A stretch of DNA of 64,000 bases from Brevibacillus centrosporus (lineage in GTDB: Bacteria > Bacillota > Bacilli > Brevibacillales > Brevibacillaceae), in contig NZ_RHHP01000038.1 of assembly GCF_003710815.1 (NCBI RefSeq), positions 175,759 through 239,758 of the forward strand, read 5' to 3'. The position numbers were made by a program, and so were the translations under genes. Below are positions 48,223 to 56,606 of the stretch, piece after piece; position 1 is the stretch's first letter, and the number at the start of each line of letters is the position of its first letter. Below the pieces are notes generated by a model. That model was not told the DNA's origin and made no database searches. It saw nothing but the letters and a program-made list of their open reading frames with translations.

Positions 48223-49009
48223 GTTTTACATGGAACTGATTCGCATGCGCTTTTTAACCATGCTGGCCTACCGGGTCAACTATTACAGTGGCATCATCAT
48301 TTACGCCATTAACATCGGGGCGTATTACTTTTTGTGGGGGGCTATTTACGGTGGACAGCAGCAGCTGGGCGGGCTGTCTGTAGCGCAGATGACCTCTTAC
48401 GTGGCGATCGCCTGGATGTCCCGGGCCTTTTATTTCAACAACATCGATATGGAAATCGCCCAAGACGTGCGGGAAGGGAAGGTTGCGATCGAAATGATCC
48501 GGCCGTACAACTACCTTTCCGTGAAAACGGCACAGGCATTTGGCGAAGGAATCTTTCGCTTTTTGTTTTTTGCAGGACCGGGGATCTTTTTGATCAGCCT
48601 GATCATTCCGTTCCACTTCCCAGCGACCGCTCAGGGCTGGGGACTTTATCTGCTCAGCTTGCTGTTCGCCTTTTTGATCAATACGCAGGTGAACCTGCTG
48701 ACTGGACTTCTGACGTTTTTCATGTTCCGCAATGACGGGATGATTCGTGCAAAACGGGTCATTGTCGACCTGATGTCTGGCTTGGTTCTGCCGATCAGCT
48801 TCTTTCCAGGATGGGCGCAAACGCTGATGGGCTTTTTACCTTTCCAAGCGATCAACTACTACCCCAGCCTCATTTTCACTGGTGTGACCTCGGCTGCAAG
48901 AGCATGGCAGCTGATTGGATTTCAAGTGATCTGGATGGTTGTGATTTTGATCCCGATCCTGATTTTATGGCGTATGGCTCGCAGCCGGCTCGTCGTACAG
49001 GGAGGGTAG
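48215..49009 (+). CDS. ABC-2 type permease, subunit 1
   Basis: A 264-residue membrane protein with about six helices of the ABC2_membrane_6 (DUF990) type, including YFLWGAIYGGQQQLGG and IVDLMSGLVLPISFFPGW. It overlaps the ATPase gene by eight bases and is followed after five bases by the second permease, so the three genes are translated as one unit. The two non-identical permeases would form the pore. Confidence 0.88.
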   Translation: MHKFYMELIRMRFLTMLAYRVNYYSGIIIYAINIGAYYFLWGAIYGGQQQLGGLSVAQMTSYVAIAWMSRAFYFNNIDMEIAQDVREGKVAIEMIRPYNYLSVKTAQAFGEGIFRFLFFAGPGIFLISLIIPFHFPATAQGWGLYLLSLLFAFLINTQVNLLTGLLTFFMFRNDGMIRAKRVIVDLMSGLVLPISFFPGWAQTLMGFLPFQAINYYPSLIFTGVTSAARAWQLIGFQVIWMVVILIPILILWRMARSRLVVQGG

Positions 49010-49014
49010 AGATC

Positions 49015-49812
49015 ATGCAAAATGCAAAACACATTTACAGTATTTTCGCGGATTACTTAAGCCAGTATTTCAAGACTAGGCTTGCGTATCGCGCAGACTT
49101 CTTAGGCGATCTGGCATCGAATCTGATCTCCGAATTGATCAACCTCGTGTTCATTATCGTCGTGTTCCAGCACGTTCCGCTCATGGGTGGCTGGTCACGC
49201 GATGAGATCATCTTTATCTATGGATTCTTCCTGGTGCCGTATGCGCTGTTTTCCATCTTCTTCGGATTCTGGGATTTCAACGAGCGCTACATTATCCGCG
49301 GAGAAATGGACCGGATTTTGACGAGACCTGTGCACAATTTGGCGCAAGTGTGTCTGGAGTCCATCGCACCTGACAGGATTTTCGGGGTAATTTCCGGCCT
49401 GATCATCATGGGATACGCAGCGATTCAGCTGAAGCTCGATTTTTACTGGTACGACCCGATCATCTTTATCGTGCTATCCGTCAGTGGAGCATTGATCTAT
49501 GGCGGGGTATACACAGCTGTTTCTGCGATCAGCTTTTTCTCCGACTCTCGGACGGGGATTTCTCCGATGATTTACAACATCCAGCAGTACGGGCGCTATC
49601 CGGTAGACGTTTACAACAAGATCATTCGGTTCGTGCTGACGTACATCTTGCCGTTTGCTTTTGTCGGTGTCTATCCAGCCGCCTACTTTTTGCGAAAAGA
49701 GACGTGGTACATTTATGCAGCCATGACTCCGGTGGTGGCTGTCATTTTCTTTGGCATCGGGCTTCTGGTCTGGAATATTGGAGTGAGTAAGTATAGAGGA
49801 GCGGGTTCCTAG
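49015..49812 (+). CDS. ABC-2 type permease, subunit 2
   Basis: A 265-residue partner permease with about six helices, including EIIFIYGFFLVPYALFSIFFG and the amphipathic FNERYIIRGEMDRILTRPVHN found in the daunorubicin-type (DrrB) exporters. ATG 49015 is preceded by GGGAGGG; the frame continues far upstream into the first permease gene but without a start signal. The terminator hairpin overlaps the last codons of this gene. Confidence 0.9.
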   Translation: MQNAKHIYSIFADYLSQYFKTRLAYRADFLGDLASNLISELINLVFIIVVFQHVPLMGGWSRDEIIFIYGFFLVPYALFSIFFGFWDFNERYIIRGEMDRILTRPVHNLAQVCLESIAPDRIFGVISGLIIMGYAAIQLKLDFYWYDPIIFIVLSVSGALIYGGVYTAVSAISFFSDSRTGISPMIYNIQQYGRYPVDVYNKIIRFVLTYILPFAFVGVYPAAYFLRKETWYIYAAMTPVVAVIFFGIGLLVWNIGVSKYRGAGS

Positions 49813-49829
49813 CCCGCTCTTTCTTTTTG
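49799..49829 (+). terminator. Intrinsic terminator overlapping the end of the permease gene
   Basis: GAGCGGG (49799-49805) pairs with CCCGCTC (49813-49819), followed by TTTCTTTTTG. The left arm is inside the last codons of the permease. Confidence 0.93.
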
Positions 49830-49936
49830 TTTGTAATTCCTACAAAAAACATCGGAAAATGCCAAAATCGCATTTTCAACTATTGTCAAATAAAAAATCA
49901 GCAGTATAATATGCTGTATACAACAACAAACACATT

Positions 49937-50081
49937 CCTTCGGGGCAGGGTGAAATTCCCGACCGGCGGTGATCATGCAAAATTGCATGTAAGCCCGCGA
50001 GCCTCCCGAGCTGATACACAGCAGGGAGTGCAGGATCTGGTGCGATTCCAGAGCCGACAGTACAGTCTGGATGGGAGAAGG
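49937..50081 (+). promoter_or_regulatory. FMN riboswitch (RFN element)
   Basis: The conserved RFN blocks are visible: TCGGGGCAGGGTGAAATTCC, CGACCGGCGGT, AGCCCGCGA, GATCTGGTGCGATTCCAGAG, CCGACAGTACAGTCTGGATG and GGAGAAGG. It responds to FMN and normally shuts down riboflavin genes when FMN is plentiful. Here it precedes the riboflavin transporter gene ribU. Confidence 0.97.
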
Positions 50082-50208
50082 ATGACGACAGTACGTTACC
50101 ACACGTGCTTGTTTCCCTGTGCAAACGGGATAAGGGGCGATTGATCTTTCGCAGCCCTTCTGTTTCTCGTACTTATTTTTGCATCAGGAATTGTCATGCG
50201 CCTGCAAA

Positions 50209-50249
50209 AAGCCCTGAGGATCTTTCTTTCCTCGGGGCTTGTTTTCGTT
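50209..50249 (+). terminator. FMN-controlled leader terminator of ribU
   Basis: AAGCCCTGAGG (50209-50219) pairs with CCTCGGGGCTT (50230-50240) around TCTTTC, followed by GTTTTCGTTT. It lies between the riboswitch and ribU and is the probable expression platform. Confidence 0.85.
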
Positions 50250-50329
50250 TGCACAAGGTTCAGGATGTGTGGGTTCACGATCACTGTTGCCATTCCTCAA
50301 GAAGGAGAAAAAATGAGGAGATGGTACAC

Positions 50330-50935
50330 ATGAAAGAAACAGCATTACACTCTACGAGGTCAACCCAAAAGCTGGTGACGATTCCCATGCTGGCGGCCGT
50401 TGCCTTCATCCTGCAGTATCTGGAATTTCCCATTCCACTGATGCCGAGCTTTCTGAAGCTGGATTTCAGTACGCTGCCTGCTTTGATTGGCGGACTCATG
50501 TACGGTCCAGTGGCTGGGATCATCGTGGAAGTTTTGAAAAATGCGCTGCACATGCTGTTTAAAAATACAGACGGCCTCTTGATCGGGGAGCTTGCCAACG
50601 TCGTAGCAGGTGCCAGCTTTATCCTTGTAGCGGTATCGATGCAGCGATTGGGCCAAGGAAAAAAAGGCTTCTTGCTGGGGCTTGCTCTGGGGACTTTGCT
50701 GATGAGCGCAGTGATGGCTGTAGCCAATGCTTTCTTCCTGCTCCCTGCCTACGCGGCCCTGTATCAAATGCCAATGGAAACGCTGCTGTCTACCTTTGGA
50801 GCCACAAGCGTATGGTCGCTTGTCCTGTACGGAATCGTTCCTTTCAACATTTTCAAAGGAGCGATGCTCTCGCTGGTCGCTTATCCGGTATACGTCAAGC
50901 TAGGCAGTCGTTTGAATCCGCGTGCCACAAATTGA
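50330..50935 (+). CDS. ribU: Riboflavin ECF transporter S component
   Basis: A 201-residue S protein with six predicted helices. The signature loops are ITALAAVAF-like and KNALHMLFKNTDGLLIGELANVV, with substrate-contact residues typical of RibU. It binds riboflavin in the membrane and docks on the shared EcfAA'T energy module, whose genes are not here. ATG 50330 is preferred because GAGGAG (50315-50320) lies nine bases before it; the in-frame ATG at 50321 abuts the site. A six-codon ORF (MRRWYT, start 50312) overlaps the ribU start, suggesting coupling. Confidence 0.93.
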   Translation: MKETALHSTRSTQKLVTIPMLAAVAFILQYLEFPIPLMPSFLKLDFSTLPALIGGLMYGPVAGIIVEVLKNALHMLFKNTDGLLIGELANVVAGASFILVAVSMQRLGQGKKGFLLGLALGTLLMSAVMAVANAFFLLPAYAALYQMPMETLLSTFGATSVWSLVLYGIVPFNIFKGAMLSLVAYPVYVKLGSRLNPRATN

Positions 50936-50960
50936 CAATCAGTCGTTGACTTGCTAAGAT
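50932..50960 (+). promoter_or_regulatory. Promoter of the proS T-box leader
   Basis: TTGACA (50932-50937), 17 bases, TAAGAT (50955-50960, 5 of 6). It overlaps the ribU stop codon. Confidence 0.85.
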
Positions 50961-50966
50961 ATTTAA

Positions 50967-51218
50967 CTAATATAGTTTTAACGAATAAAGGCTATGAAAG
51001 GACCCGCAGTACCTCGCTACGTCCCAGAGAGTCGGCCCTAGTCTGGAAGGTCGATACGAAGGCAGAACTGCACCCCATCCTGAAGCCGCTGGCGATGAGC
51101 CGTGCCGGATGCCCCGCCGTTATCGGGACTTTGAGTGGACGCAGCTTTTTGCTGTGTCAATCAGGGTGGTACCGCGGATGTTTGATCCTCCGTCCCTATG
51201 TGGGATGGGGGATTTTTT
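50967..51218 (+). promoter_or_regulatory. T-box riboswitch for proline
   Basis: A complete T-box leader: the Stem I start GGCTATGAAAGGAC, the AG bulge CAGAGAGTCGG, the loop GGTCGATACGAAGGC, and the T-box AGGGTGGTACCGCGG (51163-51177). The terminator TCCTCCGTCCC with GGGATGGGGGA (51186-51212) and T run completes it. In the specifier bulge between CTGC and TCCT lies CCC (51074-51076), a proline codon, followed by A. Uncharged tRNA-Pro would release the terminator. Confidence 0.95.
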
Positions 51219-51261
51219 GCATTTCATTCGCGTTCATTTAAGAAAAAGGAGCTGTAGAAGG

Positions 51262-52728
51262 ATGAAAGAGGAAAAGGCATTTGTGAAGGAAATTACGCCA
51301 CAATCGGAGGACTTCTCACGCTGGTACATCGACACGATCAAAAAAGCGGACCTGATGGATTACACTCCCGTTCGCGGATGTATCGTGTTCAAGCCGGAAG
51401 GGTTTGAGCTGTGGGAACGGATTCAGGAAGCAATGAACAAGCGCTTCAAGGAAACCGGACACCGAAACGCTTATTTCCCCATGCTGATTCCTGAGTCCTT
51501 CATGCAAAAAGAAAAAGAGCATATCGAGGGCTTCAATCCAGAGCTGCCGTGGGTGACAGAAGCAGGCGGTGAACCTTTGGAGGAAAGGCTGGCACTGCGT
51601 CCAACGTCCGAGACGATCATCGGCCATATGTACAGCCAATGGATCCAGAGCTATCGTGATCTGCCTGTCCTGATCAATCAGTGGGCAAACGTCTTCCGCT
51701 GGGAAAAGCGAACCATGCCGTTTTTGCGGACCTCCGAATTCCTCTGGCAGGAAGGGCATACGGCTCATGCGACAGAAGAGGAAGCGCGCGAAGAGACCAT
51801 GCAAATGCTGGAGATCTATCGCGAAGTCGTGGAGCAGGAGCTGGCGATTCCCGTGTGGAAAGGGCAAAAAACTCCAAGTGAGCGCTTCGCCGGTGCTGTT
51901 GATACGTACTCCATCGAAGCGATGATGAAGGACGGCAAAGCGGTGCAGGCTGGTACTTCGCACTACTTGGGCGACAATTTTGCACGCGGCTTTGAAATCA
52001 AGTTCCTCGATCGCGACAATACGTTTAAATACGTGCATACGACGTCATGGGGCAGCTCGACTCGGCTGATCGGCTCGATGATCATGGTGCATGGTGATGA
52101 CCGCGGTTTGTCCTTACCGCCAAGAATGGCACCGACGCAAGTGATTATGATCCCGGTCGGACCGATGAAGCTGCGCGAAAAGGTGATGGGGGCGTTTGAT
52201 CCGCTCTTCGATACCATCAAGGCTTCCGGTGTCCGTGTGCGTGCTGATTTGCGGGAAGAGACACCAGGTTGGAAGTTCAACGAGTGGGAAATGCGCGGGG
52301 TGCCTGTGCGTCTGGAAATGGGACCGCGCGATGTCGAGAACGGGCAAGTCATTCTCGCTCGCCGCGATACTGGTGAAAAAATCACGGTCGCAGTCGATGG
52401 CATCGTGGAAACCATCCAGAATCTGCTCGAGGAAATTCAGCAAAACATGTTCCAAAAAGCGCTGGCTTTCCGCGAGGCGAACTCCCATTTGACGATCGAT
52501 ACCATGGAGCAGTTGACTGCGCATATCGCAAAAAGTGAGCAGGAAAACGTCACCAGCGGCTGGGTGCTGGCTGGCTGGTGCGGAGATGACGCGTGCGAGG
52601 CGAAGGTCAAGGAAGAGACGAAATTCACGTCCCGCAATATTCCCTTTGAGCCACCAATGACCAAGGAAACCTGCATCTGCTGCGGTGAAAAAGCACAGCA
52701 TACAGTCTGGTTTGGCCGAGCTTACTAA
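51262..52728 (+). CDS. proS: Prolyl-tRNA synthetase, short (eukaryote/archaea-like) type
   Basis: A 488-residue class II aminoacyl-tRNA synthetase. Motif 2 (FRWEKRTMPFLRTSEFLWQEGHT) and motif 3 are recognisable. The large INS editing domain of usual bacterial ProRS is absent; instead there is the C-terminal zinc-like extension with Cys pairs CGDDAC...CICC of the ProS2 type. A T-box with a Pro specifier controls it. The start ATG 51262 has AAAGGAG further upstream. Confidence 0.96.
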   Translation: MKEEKAFVKEITPQSEDFSRWYIDTIKKADLMDYTPVRGCIVFKPEGFELWERIQEAMNKRFKETGHRNAYFPMLIPESFMQKEKEHIEGFNPELPWVTEAGGEPLEERLALRPTSETIIGHMYSQWIQSYRDLPVLINQWANVFRWEKRTMPFLRTSEFLWQEGHTAHATEEEAREETMQMLEIYREVVEQELAIPVWKGQKTPSERFAGAVDTYSIEAMMKDGKAVQAGTSHYLGDNFARGFEIKFLDRDNTFKYVHTTSWGSSTRLIGSMIMVHGDDRGLSLPPRMAPTQVIMIPVGPMKLREKVMGAFDPLFDTIKASGVRVRADLREETPGWKFNEWEMRGVPVRLEMGPRDVENGQVILARRDTGEKITVAVDGIVETIQNLLEEIQQNMFQKALAFREANSHLTIDTMEQLTAHIAKSEQENVTSGWVLAGWCGDDACEAKVKEETKFTSRNIPFEPPMTKETCICCGEKAQHTVWFGRAY

Positions 52729-52746
52729 GCCCTTACCGATGGAAAA

Positions 52747-52782
52747 AAGGCGTGCCCTATCCAATAGTGGCATGCCTTTTTT
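52747..52782 (+). terminator. Intrinsic terminator of proS
   Basis: AAGGCGTGCC and GGCATGCCTT form a 10-bp stem with one wobble, followed by T6. Confidence 0.92.
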
Positions 52783-52841
52783 GTACAGTAAGAATTACTA
52801 AAATTCTTAGCCGGTATACGTGCAACTAAGGCTCCGCCACA
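52783..52841. repeat. Dispersed repeat, copy C
   Basis: TTGTACAGTAAGAATTAC...ATTCTTAGCCGGTATACGTGCA...CTAAGGCTCCGCC matches copy B (27907) base for base over most of its length. It starts at the T run of the proS terminator and reaches into the 3' end of the HAD pseudogene, whose last codons are made of repeat DNA. Confidence 0.85.
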
Positions 52842-53354
52842 ACCTTCCGCCCTTTTGTGTGACGGTAAGCCAGTTGACACCGACAGTCTGCAACCCGGCT
52901 GCACGGCCTGCGATCACATCTGCGTCGCTGTCTCCTACATAGATTGCTTCTCTCGGGTCTGCCCCCAGCTTTTGCATGGCGAGCAGGATTCCTTCGTCCA
53001 GCTTCCACTCCCGCATCGAGATTTCGGCACTGCGGCTGCCTTTACCCGTCACAATTCCAAGCTGAAAGCCGGCATTGCGAAGCTGATCCAGCATGTGCGT
53101 GACTTCAGGAGGATTGTGCAGACACAGATGTTCATCTGTATAGGCAGCAAAAAAGTGTTCCAAGCCGGAGTCGTGCTCGTGGGGAGGCAATTCCTTTTTA
53201 CAATTCCCGTCTCTGTGGGTCCAAACAGGGCGATGATTTGTTCATCTGTGTAGTGCTTATGCAAAAAGCGCTGAAAGGTCGAGCGAAAGGCGGTAAAGAT
53301 GAGGGGGAGTGTATCGGCTACTGTGCCATCGAAGTCAAACAGAATGGTACGCAT
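52807..53354 (-). pseudogene. Frameshifted HAD phosphatase (PpaX/Gph-like)
   Basis: The N-terminal part (start 53354) has MRTILFDFDGTVADTLPLI. After GPTETGIVKRN the frame breaks. The next frame continues the same protein with PPHEHDSGLEHFFAAYTDEH, QLGIVTGKGSRS and YVGDSDADVIAG, so one base (probably a T in the AATTGCC region near 53186-53192) is missing. The C-terminus after NWLTVTQK is replaced by codons from repeat copy C. Both lesions argue against function; a sequencing error at the frameshift could be excluded by resequencing. An intact relative would be a phosphoglycolate or pyrophosphate phosphatase of about 215 residues. Confidence 0.85.
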
Positions 53355-53374
53355 GCGAAAAGCCACCTTCTCTA

Positions 53375-53410
53375 AATAAAAAAAGAAAACCATCGTTCGT
53401 GATGGTTTTC
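53375..53410 (-). terminator. Intrinsic terminator after the wHTH gene
   Basis: GAAAACCATC and GATGGTTTTC form a 10-bp stem with a short loop, and a T-rich tract follows on the minus strand. Confidence 0.88.
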
Positions 53411-53423
53411 ATGATGTCGGAGA

Positions 53424-54041
53424 TTATTCGTCGGAATCCTCGAACGGTTCATCCGTATCGTCAGTAGGGTCGGCAGGTGTCAGAGGGAACAGCACGTCAA
53501 AAAACTTGAATTTGCGGCGTCCCGGCGCACTTTTAAAGCCTTTGTATTTTTGCAGCAAATCACCGATTTCCTCGACAAGCTGATTGCGCTCATCCTGACT
53601 GAGATGAAATTCATGAGCATTGAAGGCGAATGTATGCTTATACTCCTTGCGCACATCCTGATCGCTGGCAACAAAACGGTTCAAGGTCCGCATGAGATCC
53701 TTCTCCGTGGTGCGGAAAGGAGTGAACATCACATCGCTCAATTGCTGAGCATTTTCCTCAATCATTACTTGCAGTTTGACCTGAATCACTTTGGCTACTG
53801 GTTCGTAATACTTTTCGACAATGGAACCTTTGACGCGTGTATCCACCTGCTCGAGCAAGCCGACACGAACTAGCTCTTTCACGTGGTAGTGAAGACGAGC
53901 AGCGTTTTCACCCAGCTCCGTGGCGATTTGTTTGGCTGTTCGAGGCTCGAGGTCCTCAAATAGCTCCAAAATTTTAACGCGCTCGGCAATCGCTAGGGAT
54001 TTTAGTGCTTCTGGGTCTGTTACTTCATAAATCTCTTTCAT
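53424..54041 (-). CDS. Winged-helix ArsR-type transcriptional regulator
   Basis: A 205-residue protein with an N-terminal winged helix: LKSLAIAERVKILELFEDLE, PRTAKQIATELGENAARLHYHVKELVRVGLLEQV. A C-terminal helical domain and an acidic tail (PTDDTDEPFEDSDE) follow. This resembles the HTH_20/ArsR-like regulators of the helix-turn-helix family. ATG 54041 with GGTGAG is preferred; the frame runs on without signals upstream. The bcp gene begins 185 bases away on the other strand and could be a target. Ligand unknown. Confidence 0.82.
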   Translation of the reverse strand: MKEIYEVTDPEALKSLAIAERVKILELFEDLEPRTAKQIATELGENAARLHYHVKELVRVGLLEQVDTRVKGSIVEKYYEPVAKVIQVKLQVMIEENAQQLSDVMFTPFRTTEKDLMRTLNRFVASDQDVRKEYKHTFAFNAHEFHLSQDERNQLVEEIGDLLQKYKGFKSAPGRRKFKFFDVLFPLTPADPTDDTDEPFEDSDE

Positions 54042-54226
54042 GCCATTTCTCACCATCCAACTGACTAGGCCAAATTTTGATTTTTCGTCGTTCTCTATAC
54101 TATCAATCAATTCTATCGTTTTCTGATAGAAAGCGCAACGTGTATAGAGATGAAGTGGCTGTAAGCTTGTGGTAAAATGAGATAGCGTGTAAATGTGGAA
54201 AAAGGGAATAGAAGGAAGGGATAAAC

Positions 54227-54697
54227 ATGACCGGCATTGGGCAGGCAGCACCTGATTTTACGCTGGAAGCGAATGAGAATCAGACCATTTCACTTTCTTC
54301 CTACCGGGGAAAGAATGTAGTGCTCTATTTTTATCCCAAAGATATGACACCGGGATGCACCACAGAGGCCTGTGATTTTCGTGATTACCATCCGAAGTTC
54401 AAGCAGCTGGATACGGTCGTTCTGGGAATCAGTCCGGACAGCGTGAAGTCTCACGATAAATTTGTGGCGAAGCACGAGCTTCCGTTTCCGCTGTTGGCAG
54501 ACCCGGAGCATCAGGTGGCAGAGGCATATGGTGTGTGGGTACTGAAAAAGATGTACGGCAGAGAATACATGGGCATCGAGCGCTCTACCTTTGTCATCGA
54601 TAAACAAGGAAATATCGCAAAGGCGTGGACGAAAGTAAAAGTGAAGGGGCATGTCCAAGAGGTGCTCCAATTTATCGAGGAAGAATTGCAAGCATAG
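54227..54697 (+). CDS. bcp: Thiol peroxidase BCP (peroxiredoxin)
   Basis: A 156-residue atypical 2-Cys peroxiredoxin of the BCP/PrxQ class. The peroxidatic Cys44 and resolving Cys49 are in TPGCTTEACDFRD. It reduces hydroperoxides with thioredoxin. B. subtilis ygaF (bcp) stands in the same order ahead of perR, so the position fits an oxidative stress block. ATG 54227 follows GGAAGGGAT. Confidence 0.95.
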   Translation: MTGIGQAAPDFTLEANENQTISLSSYRGKNVVLYFYPKDMTPGCTTEACDFRDYHPKFKQLDTVVLGISPDSVKSHDKFVAKHELPFPLLADPEHQVAEAYGVWVLKKMYGREYMGIERSTFVIDKQGNIAKAWTKVKVKGHVQEVLQFIEEELQA

Positions 54698-54736
54698 ATA
54701 GTCCTATTATATAGAAGATATCAGGAGGCCAAATCC

Positions 54737-55789
54737 ATGAGTGTATCTAACGACTATATCGTTGAATCTTTTTGTCAGCTGGCCAACATTCCTAGTCCGT
54801 CGGGAAATACGGCAAAGGTCATGGCGTGGGTAGCGCAGGAGCTGGAAAAGCTGGGGGTTGCTTTCAAGCGTACAAACAAAGGCGCTATTCTGGCGACGAT
54901 TTCCGGAGCAAACGTGGATAAGGCGCGCCTGCTCACCGCTCACGTGGATACGCTAGGTGCGATGGTCAAAGAAATCAAATCGAACGGACGCCTGAAACTG
55001 ACGCTGATTGGCGGATTTGAGTTCAATGCGATTGAAGGGGAGCATTGCGTCGTAGAGACTGGCAGCGGCCGACTGATCTCAGGAACTATTTTGTCTACCA
55101 AAGCGTCAGTTCATGTTTATGGCCGAGAAGCGGGAAAAGCGGAGCGCACCGATCAAAACATGGAAGTTCGTCTGGATGAAAAGGTAAAAACCAAGCAAGA
55201 AGTGCTCGACCTGGGGATTTCTGTCGGAGATTTCGTGTCCTTTGACCCACGTGTGACCGTCACCGAGAGCGGTTTTGTGAAGTCCCGCCACATTGACGAC
55301 AAGGCGAGCGTGGCGATTTTGCTGGGCGTTCTCAAAGAGCTGCAGGAGTCTGGGAAAAAGCTGCCGTACACGACTCATTTCTTTATCAGCAACAACGAAG
55401 AAATCGGCTACGGCGGTAACTCCAGCATTCCTTCTGATGTCATTGAATATTTGGCAGTGGACATGGGCGCGATTGGCGATGGTCAGACAACAGACGAATA
55501 CTGTGTCTCCATCTGCGCGAAAGATTCGTCTGGACCTTACCACTATGGGCTGCGCAGCCATCTGACGAAGCTGGCAGAAGCAGAAGGCTTGAATTATCAG
55601 GTCGACATTTATCCATTTTACGGGTCGGATGCAAGTGCGGCATTGCGGGCTGGCTATGACATTGTCCACGGCTTGATCGGACCTGGGGTAGACGCTTCAC
55701 ACTCGCATGAGCGTACACACCGCGAAGCGCTCGACAACACAGCCAAGCTGATAATGGCGTACCTGCAATCCGAACAATTGCAAGCATAG
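54737..55789 (+). CDS. M42 family metallopeptidase (aminopeptidase)
   Basis: A 350-residue zinc/cobalt aminopeptidase. Metal-site residues are His/Asp in LLTAHVDTLGAMV, Asp in RHIDDKASVA, the double Glu in FISNNEEIGYGG, and the late SHSHERTHREAL. M42 peptidases form tetrahedral dodecamers that trim peptides. The gene follows bcp after 39 bases and is itself followed after 10 bases by the methyltransferase. Confidence 0.93.
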   Translation: MSVSNDYIVESFCQLANIPSPSGNTAKVMAWVAQELEKLGVAFKRTNKGAILATISGANVDKARLLTAHVDTLGAMVKEIKSNGRLKLTLIGGFEFNAIEGEHCVVETGSGRLISGTILSTKASVHVYGREAGKAERTDQNMEVRLDEKVKTKQEVLDLGISVGDFVSFDPRVTVTESGFVKSRHIDDKASVAILLGVLKELQESGKKLPYTTHFFISNNEEIGYGGNSSIPSDVIEYLAVDMGAIGDGQTTDEYCVSICAKDSSGPYHYGLRSHLTKLAEAEGLNYQVDIYPFYGSDASAALRAGYDIVHGLIGPGVDASHSHERTHREALDNTAKLIMAYLQSEQLQA

Positions 55790-55799
55790 GAGAGTTGCC

Positions 55800-56561
55800 A
55801 TGAGCAATATGTATGACTGGGCTGACTATTACGATTTGACGCAACGCGGACTGAATGGCGATGTGGAGTATTACATGGATCAGGCCAAACAGGCGGGGGG
55901 CAAGGTGCTTGAGCTCGGATGCGGGACGGGGCGCATTACCCTCCCGCTGGCTCAAGCGGGAATCCCCGTGACAGGGCTGGATCTTTCGCAAACGATGCTG
56001 GATAGGGCGAAGGCAAAGGCAGAGGAGCTGGGTGTGGCAGATTCTGTTCGTCTCCTCCAGGGAGACATGCGCAGCTTCGACTTGGGCGAGACGTACTCCT
56101 TGATCATGATTCCGTTTCGCTCTTTTCTGCATCTGCTTCACATCCAAGAGCAGATGAAGGCGCTGGCTTGTATTCGCAAGCATCTGGCGCCGGGCGGCAA
56201 ATTTGCCATGAATGTTTTCGTACCGAAGATTCAGCATTTTAATGAGGAAAATGAGAAAATGTCCTTGCGTGGGACGCATCGGATGGAGAACGGCGATGAA
56301 GTGGCGATGTGGGATTACACGCGCTACGATCACTTTCAGCAATTGGCGGAAGTGACTCGGATTTATGAACGCTCCAACGCTGCCGGCGTGATGACAGAGC
56401 GTGTCACGGGTCGGTTTACGCTGCGGTATATTTTCCCGACTGAATTGCATCACTTGCTGCGCCTAAATGGCTTCAAAGTAACACAGCGCTATGGCAGCTT
56501 TGCCAAAACAGCCTTTGATGCCAGCAGTTCTGAGTTGATTTTGGTAGCAGAAGCTTTGTAG
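55800..56561 (+). CDS. Class I SAM-dependent methyltransferase
   Basis: A 253-residue Methyltransf_25-type protein with GGKVLELGCGTGRITLPLAQ (motif I), GLDLSQTMLDRAKA (motif II) and LLQGDMRSFDLGE (motif III). The C-terminal half contains a beta-extension typical for small-molecule methylation. It is only 10 bases after the M42 peptidase gene, and the ATG is directly preceded by AGGAG. The target is unknown. Confidence 0.87.
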   Translation: MSNMYDWADYYDLTQRGLNGDVEYYMDQAKQAGGKVLELGCGTGRITLPLAQAGIPVTGLDLSQTMLDRAKAKAEELGVADSVRLLQGDMRSFDLGETYSLIMIPFRSFLHLLHIQEQMKALACIRKHLAPGGKFAMNVFVPKIQHFNEENEKMSLRGTHRMENGDEVAMWDYTRYDHFQQLAEVTRIYERSNAAGVMTERVTGRFTLRYIFPTELHHLLRLNGFKVTQRYGSFAKTAFDASSSELILVAEAL

Positions 56562-56606
56562 ATTGTCGATTTCCAGGGAAATAAAGGGAAAGATGGAGGG
56601 GCTGGA

